The position numbers and the translations under genes are program-made. A model generated the notes under the pieces. It worked only from the letters and a program-made list of their open reading frames with translations. It had not been told where the DNA came from and made no database searches. Below are positions 16,221-23,972 of a stretch of 64,000 nucleotides of DNA, piece after piece (the stretch's first letter is position 1; each line of letters starts with the position of its first letter). Origin of the DNA: Actinomycetes bacterium (GTDB lineage: Bacteria > Actinomycetota > Actinomycetes > S36-B12); contig JAHECS010000015.1 of NCBI GenBank assembly GCA_024641635.1, positions 1-64,000 of the forward strand. Reading direction: 5' to 3'.

Positions 16221-17399
16221 ATGCGCACCCGGGTAGGCATCATCGGAGCAGGGCCGGCGGGCCTGCTGCTGTCGCAGCTGCTCTCCCACCACGGCATCGA
16301 CTCCGTCATCATCGAGACCCGGTCGCAGGAGTACGTCGAGGCACGGATCCGCGCCGGAGTGATCGAGCACGGGGCGGTGCAGACCCTCACGGAGGCCGGG
16401 GTCGCCGACCGGCTGCACCGGGAGGGCATGCGGCACGACGGCATCTACCTCCAGTGGCCCGGCGAGCGGCACCACCTCGACTTCCCCGACCTCTGCGGCC
16501 AGTCCGTGTGGGTGTACGGGCAGACCGAGCTCACCAAGGACCTGTTCCGGATCCGGCTCGAGGCAGGACAGCCCATCCACTTCGAGGTGTCGGATGTCTC
16601 GATCATCGATCCGCTGGCCGAACGACCAGGCATCGCGTTCACGGATGCCGACGGGACGCCCCAGCTCCTCGAGTGCGACGCGGTAGCCGGCTGCGACGGG
16701 TTCCACGGGGTCAGCCGCGACACCATCCCCGAGTCCGTCCGCACCGTGTGGCAGCGCATCTACCCGTATTCGTGGCTCGGCATCCTCGCGGAGGTCGCGC
16801 CGTCCACTGACGAGCTGATCTACGCGTGGCATCCGGAGGGCTTCGCCCTCCACAGCATGCGATCGCACAGCATCAGCCGGCTCTACGTGCAGGTCGCTCC
16901 GGACGACGTGATCGAGAACTGGCCAGACGACCGGATCTGGGAGGCGCTCGCGACCCGGATGGCTCTCGACGGCTGGACGCTCGACTCCGGGCCAACCCTG
17001 GAGAAGGGCATCACGCCGATGCGGAGCTTCGTCAGCGCCCCGATGCGCTACGGGAACCTCTTCCTCGCCGGCGACGCCGCGCATATCGTCCCCCCCACCG
17101 GGGCGAAGGGCCTGAACCTGGCCATCGCCGACGTCACCCGGCTGAGCGACGCCCTCGTGCGCCGCTTCACCGAGGGCAGGGAGGACCTGGTCGACGCGTA
17201 CTCCGACGCCGCCCTGCAGCGGGTGTGGCGCTCGACGCACTTCTCGTGGTGGATGACCAGCATGCTTCATGCGGACGATCCGGCCGACGCCAACGCCGCC
17301 TTCCTCCGGCAGATGCAGCTCTCGCAGCTCCGCTACGTCACCTCCTCCCGCGCCGCCAGCACGACCCTGGCGGAGAACTACACCGGCTTCAGCGGGTGA
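16221..17399 (+). CDS. pobA: 4-hydroxybenzoate 3-monooxygenase
   Basis: A 392-aa flavoprotein that converts 4-hydroxybenzoate to protocatechuate with NAD(P)H and O2. FAD motifs are GAGPAG (residues 9-14) and GDAAHIVPPTGAKGLNLA. Aligned by eye to the Pseudomonas enzyme, the active-site set is complete: Tyr201 in LIYA, Ser212/Arg214 in HSMRS, Arg220 and Tyr222 in SRLYVQV, and Tyr385 in LAENYTG. Arg44 of the NADPH site is present. No clear ribosome-binding site precedes the ATG; the gene follows the IclR gene by 40 nt and overlaps the next gene by 4 nt. Confidence 0.93.
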   Translation: MRTRVGIIGAGPAGLLLSQLLSHHGIDSVIIETRSQEYVEARIRAGVIEHGAVQTLTEAGVADRLHREGMRHDGIYLQWPGERHHLDFPDLCGQSVWVYGQTELTKDLFRIRLEAGQPIHFEVSDVSIIDPLAERPGIAFTDADGTPQLLECDAVAGCDGFHGVSRDTIPESVRTVWQRIYPYSWLGILAEVAPSTDELIYAWHPEGFALHSMRSHSISRLYVQVAPDDVIENWPDDRIWEALATRMALDGWTLDSGPTLEKGITPMRSFVSAPMRYGNLFLAGDAAHIVPPTGAKGLNLAIADVTRLSDALVRRFTEGREDLVDAYSDAALQRVWRSTHFSWWMTSMLHADDPADANAAFLRQMQLSQLRYVTSSRAASTTLAENYTGFSG

Positions 17400-18346
17400 G
17401 GCCCTTCCGCTTCGGGGTCCTGACGGGCGCCGGCTCTCCAGACGACCTGCGCTCGATCGCGACCGAGGCGGAGGCGCGGGGCTACTCCACACTGGCTCTC
17501 TCGGACCACCTGGACCTCTCCGGAGCGCATGTCGCGCGCCTGTCGTGGCTGCCCGCACTCGCGTACGCGGCGGCGTGCACGTCCACCCTGCGGCTGACCA
17601 CGATGGTGGCGAACCAGGATCTGCGGCACCCGGCCGTCCTGGCCCGTGAGGTCGTCTCGCTGGACATCCTCGCCGGCGGCAGGGTCGAGCTCGGCCTCGG
17701 TGCCGGGTGGAATCCCGTGGAGTACCGATGGGCAGGACTGTCACTGGATCCACCGAAGCAGCGGATCGCGAGGCTCGCCGAGTACGTCTCGGTCGTCCGG
17801 GGCCTTGTCGAGCCGGACCGCGAGGACGCATTCGACTTCGCCGGGGAGCACTTCGTCATCTCCGCAATGCCGCGCGTTCCCGCTTCACCCCAGCGCCCCC
17901 TGCCGATCATGCTCGGCGGGAGCCAGCCCACGATGCTGGCCCTGGCCGCGAGCCGGGCCGACATCGTCAACATCCTCACCCTTCGGGAGACGGGCAGCAC
18001 CGACGACGTGCTCGCCCCGAGGATTCGCTGGATCCGTGACGCCGCCAACGTCGCGGGACGCGACCCGGAGGTCGGCATGTCGGTCGTGCTCGTCGCCGCC
18101 GACGCCGACGATCCCGCCGATGCCGTGCGAGAGGCACTTCCGCGGAGTCCGTTCGCCAGGCACGTCGCCGCATCGCAGTCGGTCGAGGCCATCAGCAAGG
18201 CCCCGCACGTCCTCGCGGGCAGCACCGGGCTGATCGAGGCCGAGCTGCGCCGACGGCGCGAGGTCTGGGGCGTGAGCTACTACATCATCCCCGCGGAGTC
18301 GATGTCGGACTTCCAGCCCGTCCTCGATGCCCTGTCCGGAGCGTGA
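17396..18346 (+). CDS. LLM-class, probably F420-dependent oxidoreductase
   Basis: A 316-aa luciferase-like (beta/alpha)8 flavin or F420 oxidoreductase. It opens with RPFRFGVLTGAG and has SDHLDLSG, LRLTTMVANQDLRHPAVLAREV and GRVELGLGAGW, as in the MSMEG_2516-like group of F420 enzymes. The GTG at 17396 overlaps the pobA stop (GTGA). Its substrate is unknown; co-transcription with pobA suggests an aromatic or flavonoid intermediate. Confidence 0.85.
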   Translation: MRPFRFGVLTGAGSPDDLRSIATEAEARGYSTLALSDHLDLSGAHVARLSWLPALAYAAACTSTLRLTTMVANQDLRHPAVLAREVVSLDILAGGRVELGLGAGWNPVEYRWAGLSLDPPKQRIARLAEYVSVVRGLVEPDREDAFDFAGEHFVISAMPRVPASPQRPLPIMLGGSQPTMLALAASRADIVNILTLRETGSTDDVLAPRIRWIRDAANVAGRDPEVGMSVVLVAADADDPADAVREALPRSPFARHVAASQSVEAISKAPHVLAGSTGLIEAELRRRREVWGVSYYIIPAESMSDFQPVLDALSGA

Positions 18347-18353
18347 CGTGAAC

Positions 18354-18887
18354 TCACGCCATGGGCACGAAGATGCCGTCGCCGTCCCACGCCCGAGCAT
18401 GGGCCGCCAGGCGATCGTGCATGCCGCGCATGAAGTCGGAGTCGCGGTGCACCTCGATGGGATGGTCGAACAGCCGGCCGCCGGTCAGCCATTCGACGGA
18501 CACGGGTCCGGTCTCCGCGCTGTTGATGAACGTGCAACCGGCCTCGGCGAGGCGCTCCCGCTCGGCGCCCAGGTCGGGTGCGAGCCACGACACGTGGCTG
18601 ACTGCACCGGGGCGAATGCCGTACGCCGCGGCCAGCGCGTCGTCGATCTCGTGCACCTGGCCCAGCTCGACCACGATCGGCCCCCAGGCCGCGAAGGCGG
18701 CCGAGTGGTCGAACACGACGGCCTCTCCCGGATCGCGCCCCGCCATCACGAACGTCCGGAACGAGATGTGCGGTGCGTGCGCGAACGGGCCCACCCCGAG
18801 GTCACGGTGGGCGCGCCACGCGGCTTCCTCCAGGTCGTCGACCCAGTAGCCGATGTGGTGAAGCGGACGCGCGGGGACCGACGGCAT
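18354..18887 (-). CDS. VOC (glyoxalase/dioxygenase fold) protein
   Basis: A 177-aa vicinal-oxygen-chelate protein of the Glyoxalase_4 type. The first half-module starts LHHIGYWVDDLEEAA and the second is AVSHVSWLAPDLGAERERL. Metal ligands are plausibly His10/11, a late His and Glu, but the exact set is not clear. Its ATG lies 6 nt after TACGAT on the minus strand, suggesting a leaderless transcript. It diverges from the quercetinase-like operon. It could be a lyase, isomerase or dioxygenase of the aromatic pathway. Confidence 0.75.
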   Translation of the reverse strand: MPSVPARPLHHIGYWVDDLEEAAWRAHRDLGVGPFAHAPHISFRTFVMAGRDPGEAVVFDHSAAFAAWGPIVVELGQVHEIDDALAAAYGIRPGAVSHVSWLAPDLGAERERLAEAGCTFINSAETGPVSVEWLTGGRLFDHPIEVHRDSDFMRGMHDRLAAHARAWDGDGIFVPMA

Positions 18888-18928
18888 AGCAGGATCGTAG
18901 AGATGACCACGAGATCACGGAGGTTGGC

Positions 18929-19462
18929 ATGACATTCAGCGAGGCAACGTGGCAGGGAGTCCTGCCCGGCAAGCCCGAGCCGTTCTTCCTCGACGCCGGG
19001 GACGGTGAGCGCTCGGTGGTCTTCGATCAGCTCTTCACGGTGCTGCTCTCGGCGGACGAGACGCAGGGGCAGTTCGGCTGCTTCACGATGGAGGCGCACA
19101 AGGGCCAGACGATCGTCGCCCACACCCATGCCGACGTGCATGAGACGTTCTACGTCATCGAGGGGACGGTCAAGCTCTTCCTCGAGGACCACGAGGGGAA
19201 CCAGCTCTCCCGCATCCTCAACCCCGGTGACTTCGGCTACGTGCCCGCGACGTACCTGCACGCGTTCCGCGCCGAGGGCGACTACAACAAGGTCTTCGGT
19301 GTCTCGACTGGCGGGTTCGAGCGGTTCTTCCACGCGCTGGGCACGATGACGGACGACAGAGGAGCCCCAGCGGAGCCGTTCATCCCGTCGCGGGAGCAGA
19401 TGGGCGAGGCGTTCGGCCGGTACAGCAACATCCCCAAGCTCGACCAGCAGTGGCAGGAGTAG
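18929..19462 (+). CDS. Quercetin 2,3-dioxygenase-like monocupin
   Basis: A 177-aa single-domain cupin. Cupin motif 1 is complete (GQTIVAHTHADVHETFYVIEG: His65, His67, Glu72), and motif 2 has PGDFGYVP...LHAF with His111. This gives the 3-His/1-Glu metal site of quercetinases. The length and the flanking blocks (GKPEPFF, FDQLFTVLL, FERFFHALG) resemble the roughly 186-aa monocupin quercetinases of actinobacteria. GGAGG precedes the ATG. The reaction would split the flavonol C-ring to CO and a depside. It heads an operon with an amidohydrolase and an alpha/beta hydrolase that could process the depside. Other flavonol-type or unrelated substrates cannot be excluded. Confidence 0.78.
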   Translation: MTFSEATWQGVLPGKPEPFFLDAGDGERSVVFDQLFTVLLSADETQGQFGCFTMEAHKGQTIVAHTHADVHETFYVIEGTVKLFLEDHEGNQLSRILNPGDFGYVPATYLHAFRAEGDYNKVFGVSTGGFERFFHALGTMTDDRGAPAEPFIPSREQMGEAFGRYSNIPKLDQQWQE

Positions 19463-20418
19463 CCGGACGCCCGGCCGGGGACGGCTGGGTCGACGTCCAC
19501 GCGCACTTCACCACTCCGGAGTACGTGGCGGCCGCCGACGCGGCCGGCTACGGAAGCCCGGACGGGATGCGGGGCTATCCGGCCTGGTCGGCCGCCGAGC
19601 ACCTTCGACTCCTCGATGACAACGGCATCGACACGGCGGTCCTGTCGATGTCGTCGCCTGGGGTGCACTTCGGCGACGACACGGCCGCACGGGTGCTGGC
19701 CCGCGAGGTGAACCACGTCGCGGCGGCGGCGATGACCGACCACCCGGACCGCTTCGCGTTCTTCGCCGCGTTGCCCCTTCCGGACGTGGAGTCGTCCGTG
19801 GCAGAGCTGATCTTCGCCATGGACGAGCTCGGCGCCTCGGGCGCGGTCGTCGAGACCAACGCGCACGGCCTGTACCTCGGCGACGGCCGGATGGACCCCG
19901 TCTACGCCGCGCTCGACGAGCGGCAGGGCATCCTGTTCATCCATCCGACCTCCCCTGCCTGCCACGAGGCGACGTCGCTGGGGCGTCCGAGACCCATGAT
20001 CGAGTTCCTCTTCGACACCGCTCGCGCCGTCACCGATCTCGTGCTCGCGGGGGTTCCTCGCCGCTTCCCCAGGATGCCGATCATCGTTCCCCATGCGGGT
20101 GGCGTGCTGCCGATGGTCGCCGACCGGATCCAGGGCTTCATGTCCATCTTCGGCGACCCCGAGGCTCCGCGGCCCGACGTCCACGGGGACCTCGCGCGGA
20201 TGTACTACGACCTCGCGGGCGACCCCTTCCCGCGGTTGGTGCCCGCACTCCTCACCCTCACCGACCGCGGGCACGTGCTCTACGGGACCGACTACTGCTG
20301 GACCCCGGCCCCCGGCGTGGCTCGCCGTCTCGAGCTCATCGAGGCCGACTCCCCCGACTGGCGGGCGAGCACGACCCGTGCCGCGCGCTCCCTGCTGGAC
20401 GACGTGAGACGAGGCTGA
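19450..20418 (+). CDS. ACMSD-type amidohydrolase/decarboxylase
   Basis: A 322-aa metal-dependent amidohydrolase with VDVHAH (His17, His19), FIHPTS, VPHAGG and the conserved Asp in YGTDYCW. This is the pattern of ACMSD and gamma-resorcylate decarboxylase. The GTG start lies 13 nt inside the cupin gene, and no other start precedes the metal motif. Sitting between a quercetinase-like cupin and an esterase-like hydrolase, a decarboxylase for 2,4,6-trihydroxybenzoate (yielding phloroglucinol) is an attractive inference. A different 2,6-dihydroxybenzoate-like acid is possible. Confidence 0.83.
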   Translation: MAGVAGRPAGDGWVDVHAHFTTPEYVAAADAAGYGSPDGMRGYPAWSAAEHLRLLDDNGIDTAVLSMSSPGVHFGDDTAARVLAREVNHVAAAAMTDHPDRFAFFAALPLPDVESSVAELIFAMDELGASGAVVETNAHGLYLGDGRMDPVYAALDERQGILFIHPTSPACHEATSLGRPRPMIEFLFDTARAVTDLVLAGVPRRFPRMPIIVPHAGGVLPMVADRIQGFMSIFGDPEAPRPDVHGDLARMYYDLAGDPFPRLVPALLTLTDRGHVLYGTDYCWTPAPGVARRLELIEADSPDWRASTTRAARSLLDDVRRG

Positions 20419-20419
20419 G

Positions 20420-21313
20420 ATGGCCCTGGAGATCCCGATCCCGCCACCGCAGTGGGTGCGCCCGCTGCCGCCCGCGGCCATCGCCGACGGCATGCGGTCG
20501 TATCGGGACGTCGAGTACTGGCACGAGCCGGGATTCCGTCCGCTCTCCCTTGACATCCACCTGCCCGTCGACGTCGCGGGGCCACGGCCCCTCATCCTGT
20601 TCATCCATGGAGGCGCGTGGCTCTTCGGCACGAGGACGGTGTTCAGCCCGGTCTACCTGGGCGTGGCCGAGCCGTTCGCCGAGATGGTCGCCGCCGGTTT
20701 CGCTGTCGTCTCAGTCGACTACCGGCTCTCGGCAGAGGCCACGTGGCCGGCGCCCCTGCACGACGTCGCCGCCGCCTTCCGCTACGTGGTGGCCCGTTCC
20801 GACGAGCTGGGCGTCGACGTCACGAGGACTGCCGCCTGGGGGGAGTCCGCCGGCGGCCATCTCGCCATGATGCTGGCCTTCCGTCAGGGCGATCGGGAGG
20901 CCATCGGGTCGGACGGGCCGCCGGTGGACCTCCCCCCGATCGCCGCCCTCGTCGACTGGTACGGGGTCGCGGACATCCGCGTGCCCATGCCGGGGTTCCC
21001 GCTCGAAGGCCCCTCCCCCGAGTCCCTCCTGATCGGCGGCGAGGATCCCGCCACCCACCCCCTGGGGCGGGACGCGTCTCCCATCGCGCACGTCGGCCGC
21101 CTGCCGGCGGCGCTGATCATGCACGGCACCGCGGACTCGCTCGTGCCGTGCGACGGCTCGCGCCGGATGGCAGCGGCTCTCGAGCGGACCGGCACGCCGG
21201 TGACGGCCCAGTGGTTCGACGGAGCCGAGCACGGCTGGCTTGGTGACGTCGACGTGATGCAGCGCGCCCTCGCGGGCACGATCGACTGGCTCGTGGAGAC
21301 GCTCAGGCCGTAG
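20420..21313 (+). CDS. Alpha/beta hydrolase (HSL/GDSAG-type esterase)
   Basis: A 297-aa serine hydrolase. The oxyanion motif HGGAW is at residues 63-67, the nucleophile elbow GESAGG has Ser143, and the Asp (HGTADSLV) and His (AEHGWL) of the triad follow. It has no signal peptide. It begins one base after the amidohydrolase stop. The natural role in this operon would be hydrolysis of the ester (depside) released by flavonol cleavage, giving protocatechuate and trihydroxybenzoate. Its 3' end overlaps the convergent MFS gene by 11 nt. Confidence 0.85.
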   Translation: MALEIPIPPPQWVRPLPPAAIADGMRSYRDVEYWHEPGFRPLSLDIHLPVDVAGPRPLILFIHGGAWLFGTRTVFSPVYLGVAEPFAEMVAAGFAVVSVDYRLSAEATWPAPLHDVAAAFRYVVARSDELGVDVTRTAAWGESAGGHLAMMLAFRQGDREAIGSDGPPVDLPPIAALVDWYGVADIRVPMPGFPLEGPSPESLLIGGEDPATHPLGRDASPIAHVGRLPAALIMHGTADSLVPCDGSRRMAAALERTGTPVTAQWFDGAEHGWLGDVDVMQRALAGTIDWLVETLRP

Positions 21314-22520
21314 GGCGCGCCGGTGCCATGAATCGGTGCGCGAGCAGGCCGGCGGCCGTGAAGGCCACCATGAGAACGCCCATCGCCGCCCCACCGACAC
21401 TGCCGAGGGGGGCGAGGAGGCCACCCACGAGGAAGCCCGAGATGCCGAGCAGTGCGGACGCCGATCCCGCTCGCGCCGGGGCCGCCTCGAAGCCGAGTGC
21501 GGTCCCGTTGGCGAAGGCGAGAGTGATCGGGCCAATCGACAGGAAGAGGCCGACGAGGATCATCGGCAGGGAGTGCGCCAGGAGCGCCGTCAGGGTGATG
21601 ACCGAGCCGATGAAGGTGAGCACCTGCCCGGTCCACAGAAGACGCACCGGGCCGAAGCGCCGGACGAGCCTTCGACCGATGAGGGCCATCGTGAAGATGC
21701 CCAGGGAGTTGAGGGCGAAGACTCCGCCGTACGCCGTGGGCGAGAGGCCGTAGCCATCCTCGAGGACGAAGGAGGACGAGCCGATGTAGGCGAAGAGCAT
21801 GCCCCCTGTGCACGCGAGGATGACGACATAGGCCATGAACGGACGATGCCTCACCAGGATGCCCAGATCCCCCAACGCGCTGCGCAGGCCCTTCTCACCC
21901 CGGTGCTCGACCGGCAGGGTCTCCGGAACCTTGACGTACGCGATCGCCAGAATGCCGACGCCCAGGCCGGCGAGGACGAGGAACACCCCCCGCCAGTCGA
22001 GGAACAGCGCGAGGACGCCGCCGATGATGGGCGAGACCACGGGAGCCACACCGGTGATCGCCCCCAGCAGGGCATAGCCGCGGGCGAGCTCCAGGGCATG
22101 CAGGGCATCCGCGACCATCGCCCGCGCGACGACGAACGCGAGAGCCGCAGCCACGCCCGCGGCGAACCGGATGACGATGAGGGCGCCGATCGACGGCGCG
22201 ACAGCGCTCAGTGCCGTCATGACGATGAACGAGGCAAGCCCGAGCAGCAGGACCGGACGCCGACCGCGCTGGTCGCTGACCGGGCCACCGAAGATCTGAC
22301 CCACGGCGAGTCCGACGAGGACGGCGGTCACCGTCGCAGCAGCGGCCGCGTTCGACGTCGAGAAGGTCGTGGCCACCTGGGGCAGCAGCGGCAGGTAGAC
22401 GTCCGTCGACAGTGGCCCGAGGGCGACGAAGAGGGCTGCCAGGGGGACGATGCGCGGCCCGATGGGCGTGCGCCCGACGATGGCCACGGTTGACCGTATT
22501 CGACGTTCGACGCCTCTCAC
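21303..22520 (-). CDS. MFS efflux transporter, Bcr/CflA type
   Basis: A 405-aa membrane protein with about 12 hydrophobic segments. The family motifs LGPLSTDVYLPLLPQV near the N-terminus and GGPVSDQRGRRPVLL in loop 2-3 mark the Bcr/CflA drug-resistance group. The GTG at 22520 is the longest start; another GTG at 22487 is possible. It may export a toxic phenolic or pathway intermediate. It is separated from the YCII gene by 43 nt and could be the last gene of the region 2 operon. Confidence 0.85.
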   Translation of the reverse strand: MRGVERRIRSTVAIVGRTPIGPRIVPLAALFVALGPLSTDVYLPLLPQVATTFSTSNAAAAATVTAVLVGLAVGQIFGGPVSDQRGRRPVLLLGLASFIVMTALSAVAPSIGALIVIRFAAGVAAALAFVVARAMVADALHALELARGYALLGAITGVAPVVSPIIGGVLALFLDWRGVFLVLAGLGVGILAIAYVKVPETLPVEHRGEKGLRSALGDLGILVRHRPFMAYVVILACTGGMLFAYIGSSSFVLEDGYGLSPTAYGGVFALNSLGIFTMALIGRRLVRRFGPVRLLWTGQVLTFIGSVITLTALLAHSLPMILVGLFLSIGPITLAFANGTALGFEAAPARAGSASALLGISGFLVGGLLAPLGSVGGAAMGVLMVAFTAAGLLAHRFMAPARPTA

Positions 22521-22563
22521 CCCTGCCCGTTCCGCTCACCGGAACCGGTGAGTGTGTGTCACG

Positions 22564-22881
22564 TCACGGAGGCGACATGAACGCGTCGAACAGGGCGCTG
22601 CTCCACGGCGAGTGGGTGGGTGTCACCTCGATGATGGAGTAGCTCGCCACTCCTCCGACCGCGAACGGGTCGCCGGAGACGAACTCCTCCGCGGCGGCAC
22701 GGCTGGGAGCGCGGAAACCGAGCACACCGCCGACGGGCGGGTCCTGCCGACCGGTGAACAGCATGACCCCGTCGTCATACGCCTTCTTGGTCCACGCACG
22801 ATGCTCGACGAGGTTGTCGAGGACGTCCTCAGCCGAGACGAGGTACTCGGAGATCGCCACGAAGAACGGCCCTTCCGTCAT
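22564..22881 (-). CDS. YCII-domain protein
   Basis: A 105-aa ferredoxin-like protein. It shows the YCII/muconolactone-isomerase-like pattern: LVSAEDVLDNLVEHRAWTKK, GVMLFTGR, GVLGFRAPSRAAAEEF and SGDPFAVGGVASYSI, including the conserved Asp-Pro-Phe. Its start overlaps the stop of the reductase gene (ATGA). Such proteins can isomerise or dehalogenate small cyclic compounds; the substrate is unknown. Confidence 0.78.
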   Translation of the reverse strand: MTEGPFFVAISEYLVSAEDVLDNLVEHRAWTKKAYDDGVMLFTGRQDPPVGGVLGFRAPSRAAAEEFVSGDPFAVGGVASYSIIEVTPTHSPWSSALFDAFMSPP

Positions 22882-23969
22882 CTTCCGCTCCCTGCGACTG
22901 TCGCCGGCTGGCCGGCGAACCTCGGTTCGGGCTCGGCGACACGCTCTGCCGCCTCGAGCAGGAGGTCGAGGTTGGCCGGTCCCGGCTCGAGATCACCCCG
23001 CTCGATCCGGTGCGCGAGGCCGACCACGGCGGAGTTCACCGGAGCCGGGCGCCCCAGGGCGCCAAGGGTGCTGACCACCAGGCCGTTGATGTCGTCGACC
23101 TCGCTGTGCCGACCCTTGTTCCAGTCCTGCAGGATCGTCGTCGTCGTGTGCGGGAGGACGAAGCCGGCCAGCAGCGTGTCGAGCAGCTGCTCCACCAGCC
23201 GGTCCTCCCGGTCCAGATCTGCCGCGCGCAGCCCGAAGATCGGGAGCACGGGCAGGCCCTGCTCCCGACCGGCATCGAGCGCCTCCTGCCCGGACCGGAT
23301 CATCAGGTCCCGCATCACGGGATCGGCGGCCGCCTCGACCATCGCACGGCCGACGATCGCGGTCGTGACGAGCGTCGTGCAGTTGCTGACCAGCTTCATC
23401 CACTTCGCCGCCCGGATGTCCGTCACGATCTGGCAGGCACCCGAGTGGGTCAGCAGCTCGGCGATCTCCGCCTCGCGGTCGCGCGCCGCCGCGTTCGGGG
23501 CTCCCACGGCGAACCAGGACCTGTCCGGCGGCGAGTGCCGCTCGACGACGCCGGGCTGGTACATCGTCGACGAGATCTCGATGACGGCGCCCATCGAGCG
23601 GCGCAGTCCCATCACGTCGATGACGGCCTCCGTGGTCATGCCGTTCTGGACGGCGGCCACGACGCCGTCGTCCGTGACGTATGGCTCGATGAGCTGGCAC
23701 GCCCAGCGGGTGTCGTACGCCTTCATCAGCATGAGGACGACGTCGAACCGCTCACGCAGAGTGGCCACCTCGCACAGGTTGAGAACGCGGACCGGAGTCA
23801 CCTGGGTCTCGTGCGGCATCTCCACGCGCACGCCCTCGCGACGCATGACCTCGACATGCTCGGGCCACTGCTCGATCAGCGTGACGTCGACCCCGGCGCG
23901 CGTGAGGTCCGCGCCGATCGACGCTCCGTTGGCGCCGGCACCGAGAACTGCGACGCGACGGTCGGACAT
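22878..23969 (-). CDS. Ketopantoate-reductase-family (PanE/ApbA-like) dehydrogenase
   Basis: A 363-aa NAD(P)-dependent reductase with the N-terminal LGAGANGASIGADL motif (GxGxxG), a conserved Lys/Asn region (KWMKLVSNCTTLVTTA) and the C-terminal helical domain ending in ADRSLLEA-type helices. It is longer than true PanE (about 300 aa). Its setting in a catabolic operon argues for oxidation or reduction of a hydroxy/keto acid of that pathway rather than pantothenate synthesis. Confidence 0.82.
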   Translation of the reverse strand: MSDRRVAVLGAGANGASIGADLTRAGVDVTLIEQWPEHVEVMRREGVRVEMPHETQVTPVRVLNLCEVATLRERFDVVLMLMKAYDTRWACQLIEPYVTDDGVVAAVQNGMTTEAVIDVMGLRRSMGAVIEISSTMYQPGVVERHSPPDRSWFAVGAPNAAARDREAEIAELLTHSGACQIVTDIRAAKWMKLVSNCTTLVTTAIVGRAMVEAAADPVMRDLMIRSGQEALDAGREQGLPVLPIFGLRAADLDREDRLVEQLLDTLLAGFVLPHTTTTILQDWNKGRHSEVDDINGLVVSTLGALGRPAPVNSAVVGLAHRIERGDLEPGPANLDLLLEAAERVAEPEPRFAGQPATVAGSGR

Positions 23970-23972
23970 CGG

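Noticed and set aside
18341-18359. GCGTGA...TCACGC as a terminator between the LLM and VOC genes
   Set aside because: The stem is only 6 bp with a 7-base loop and lacks a T-run; too weak to claim.
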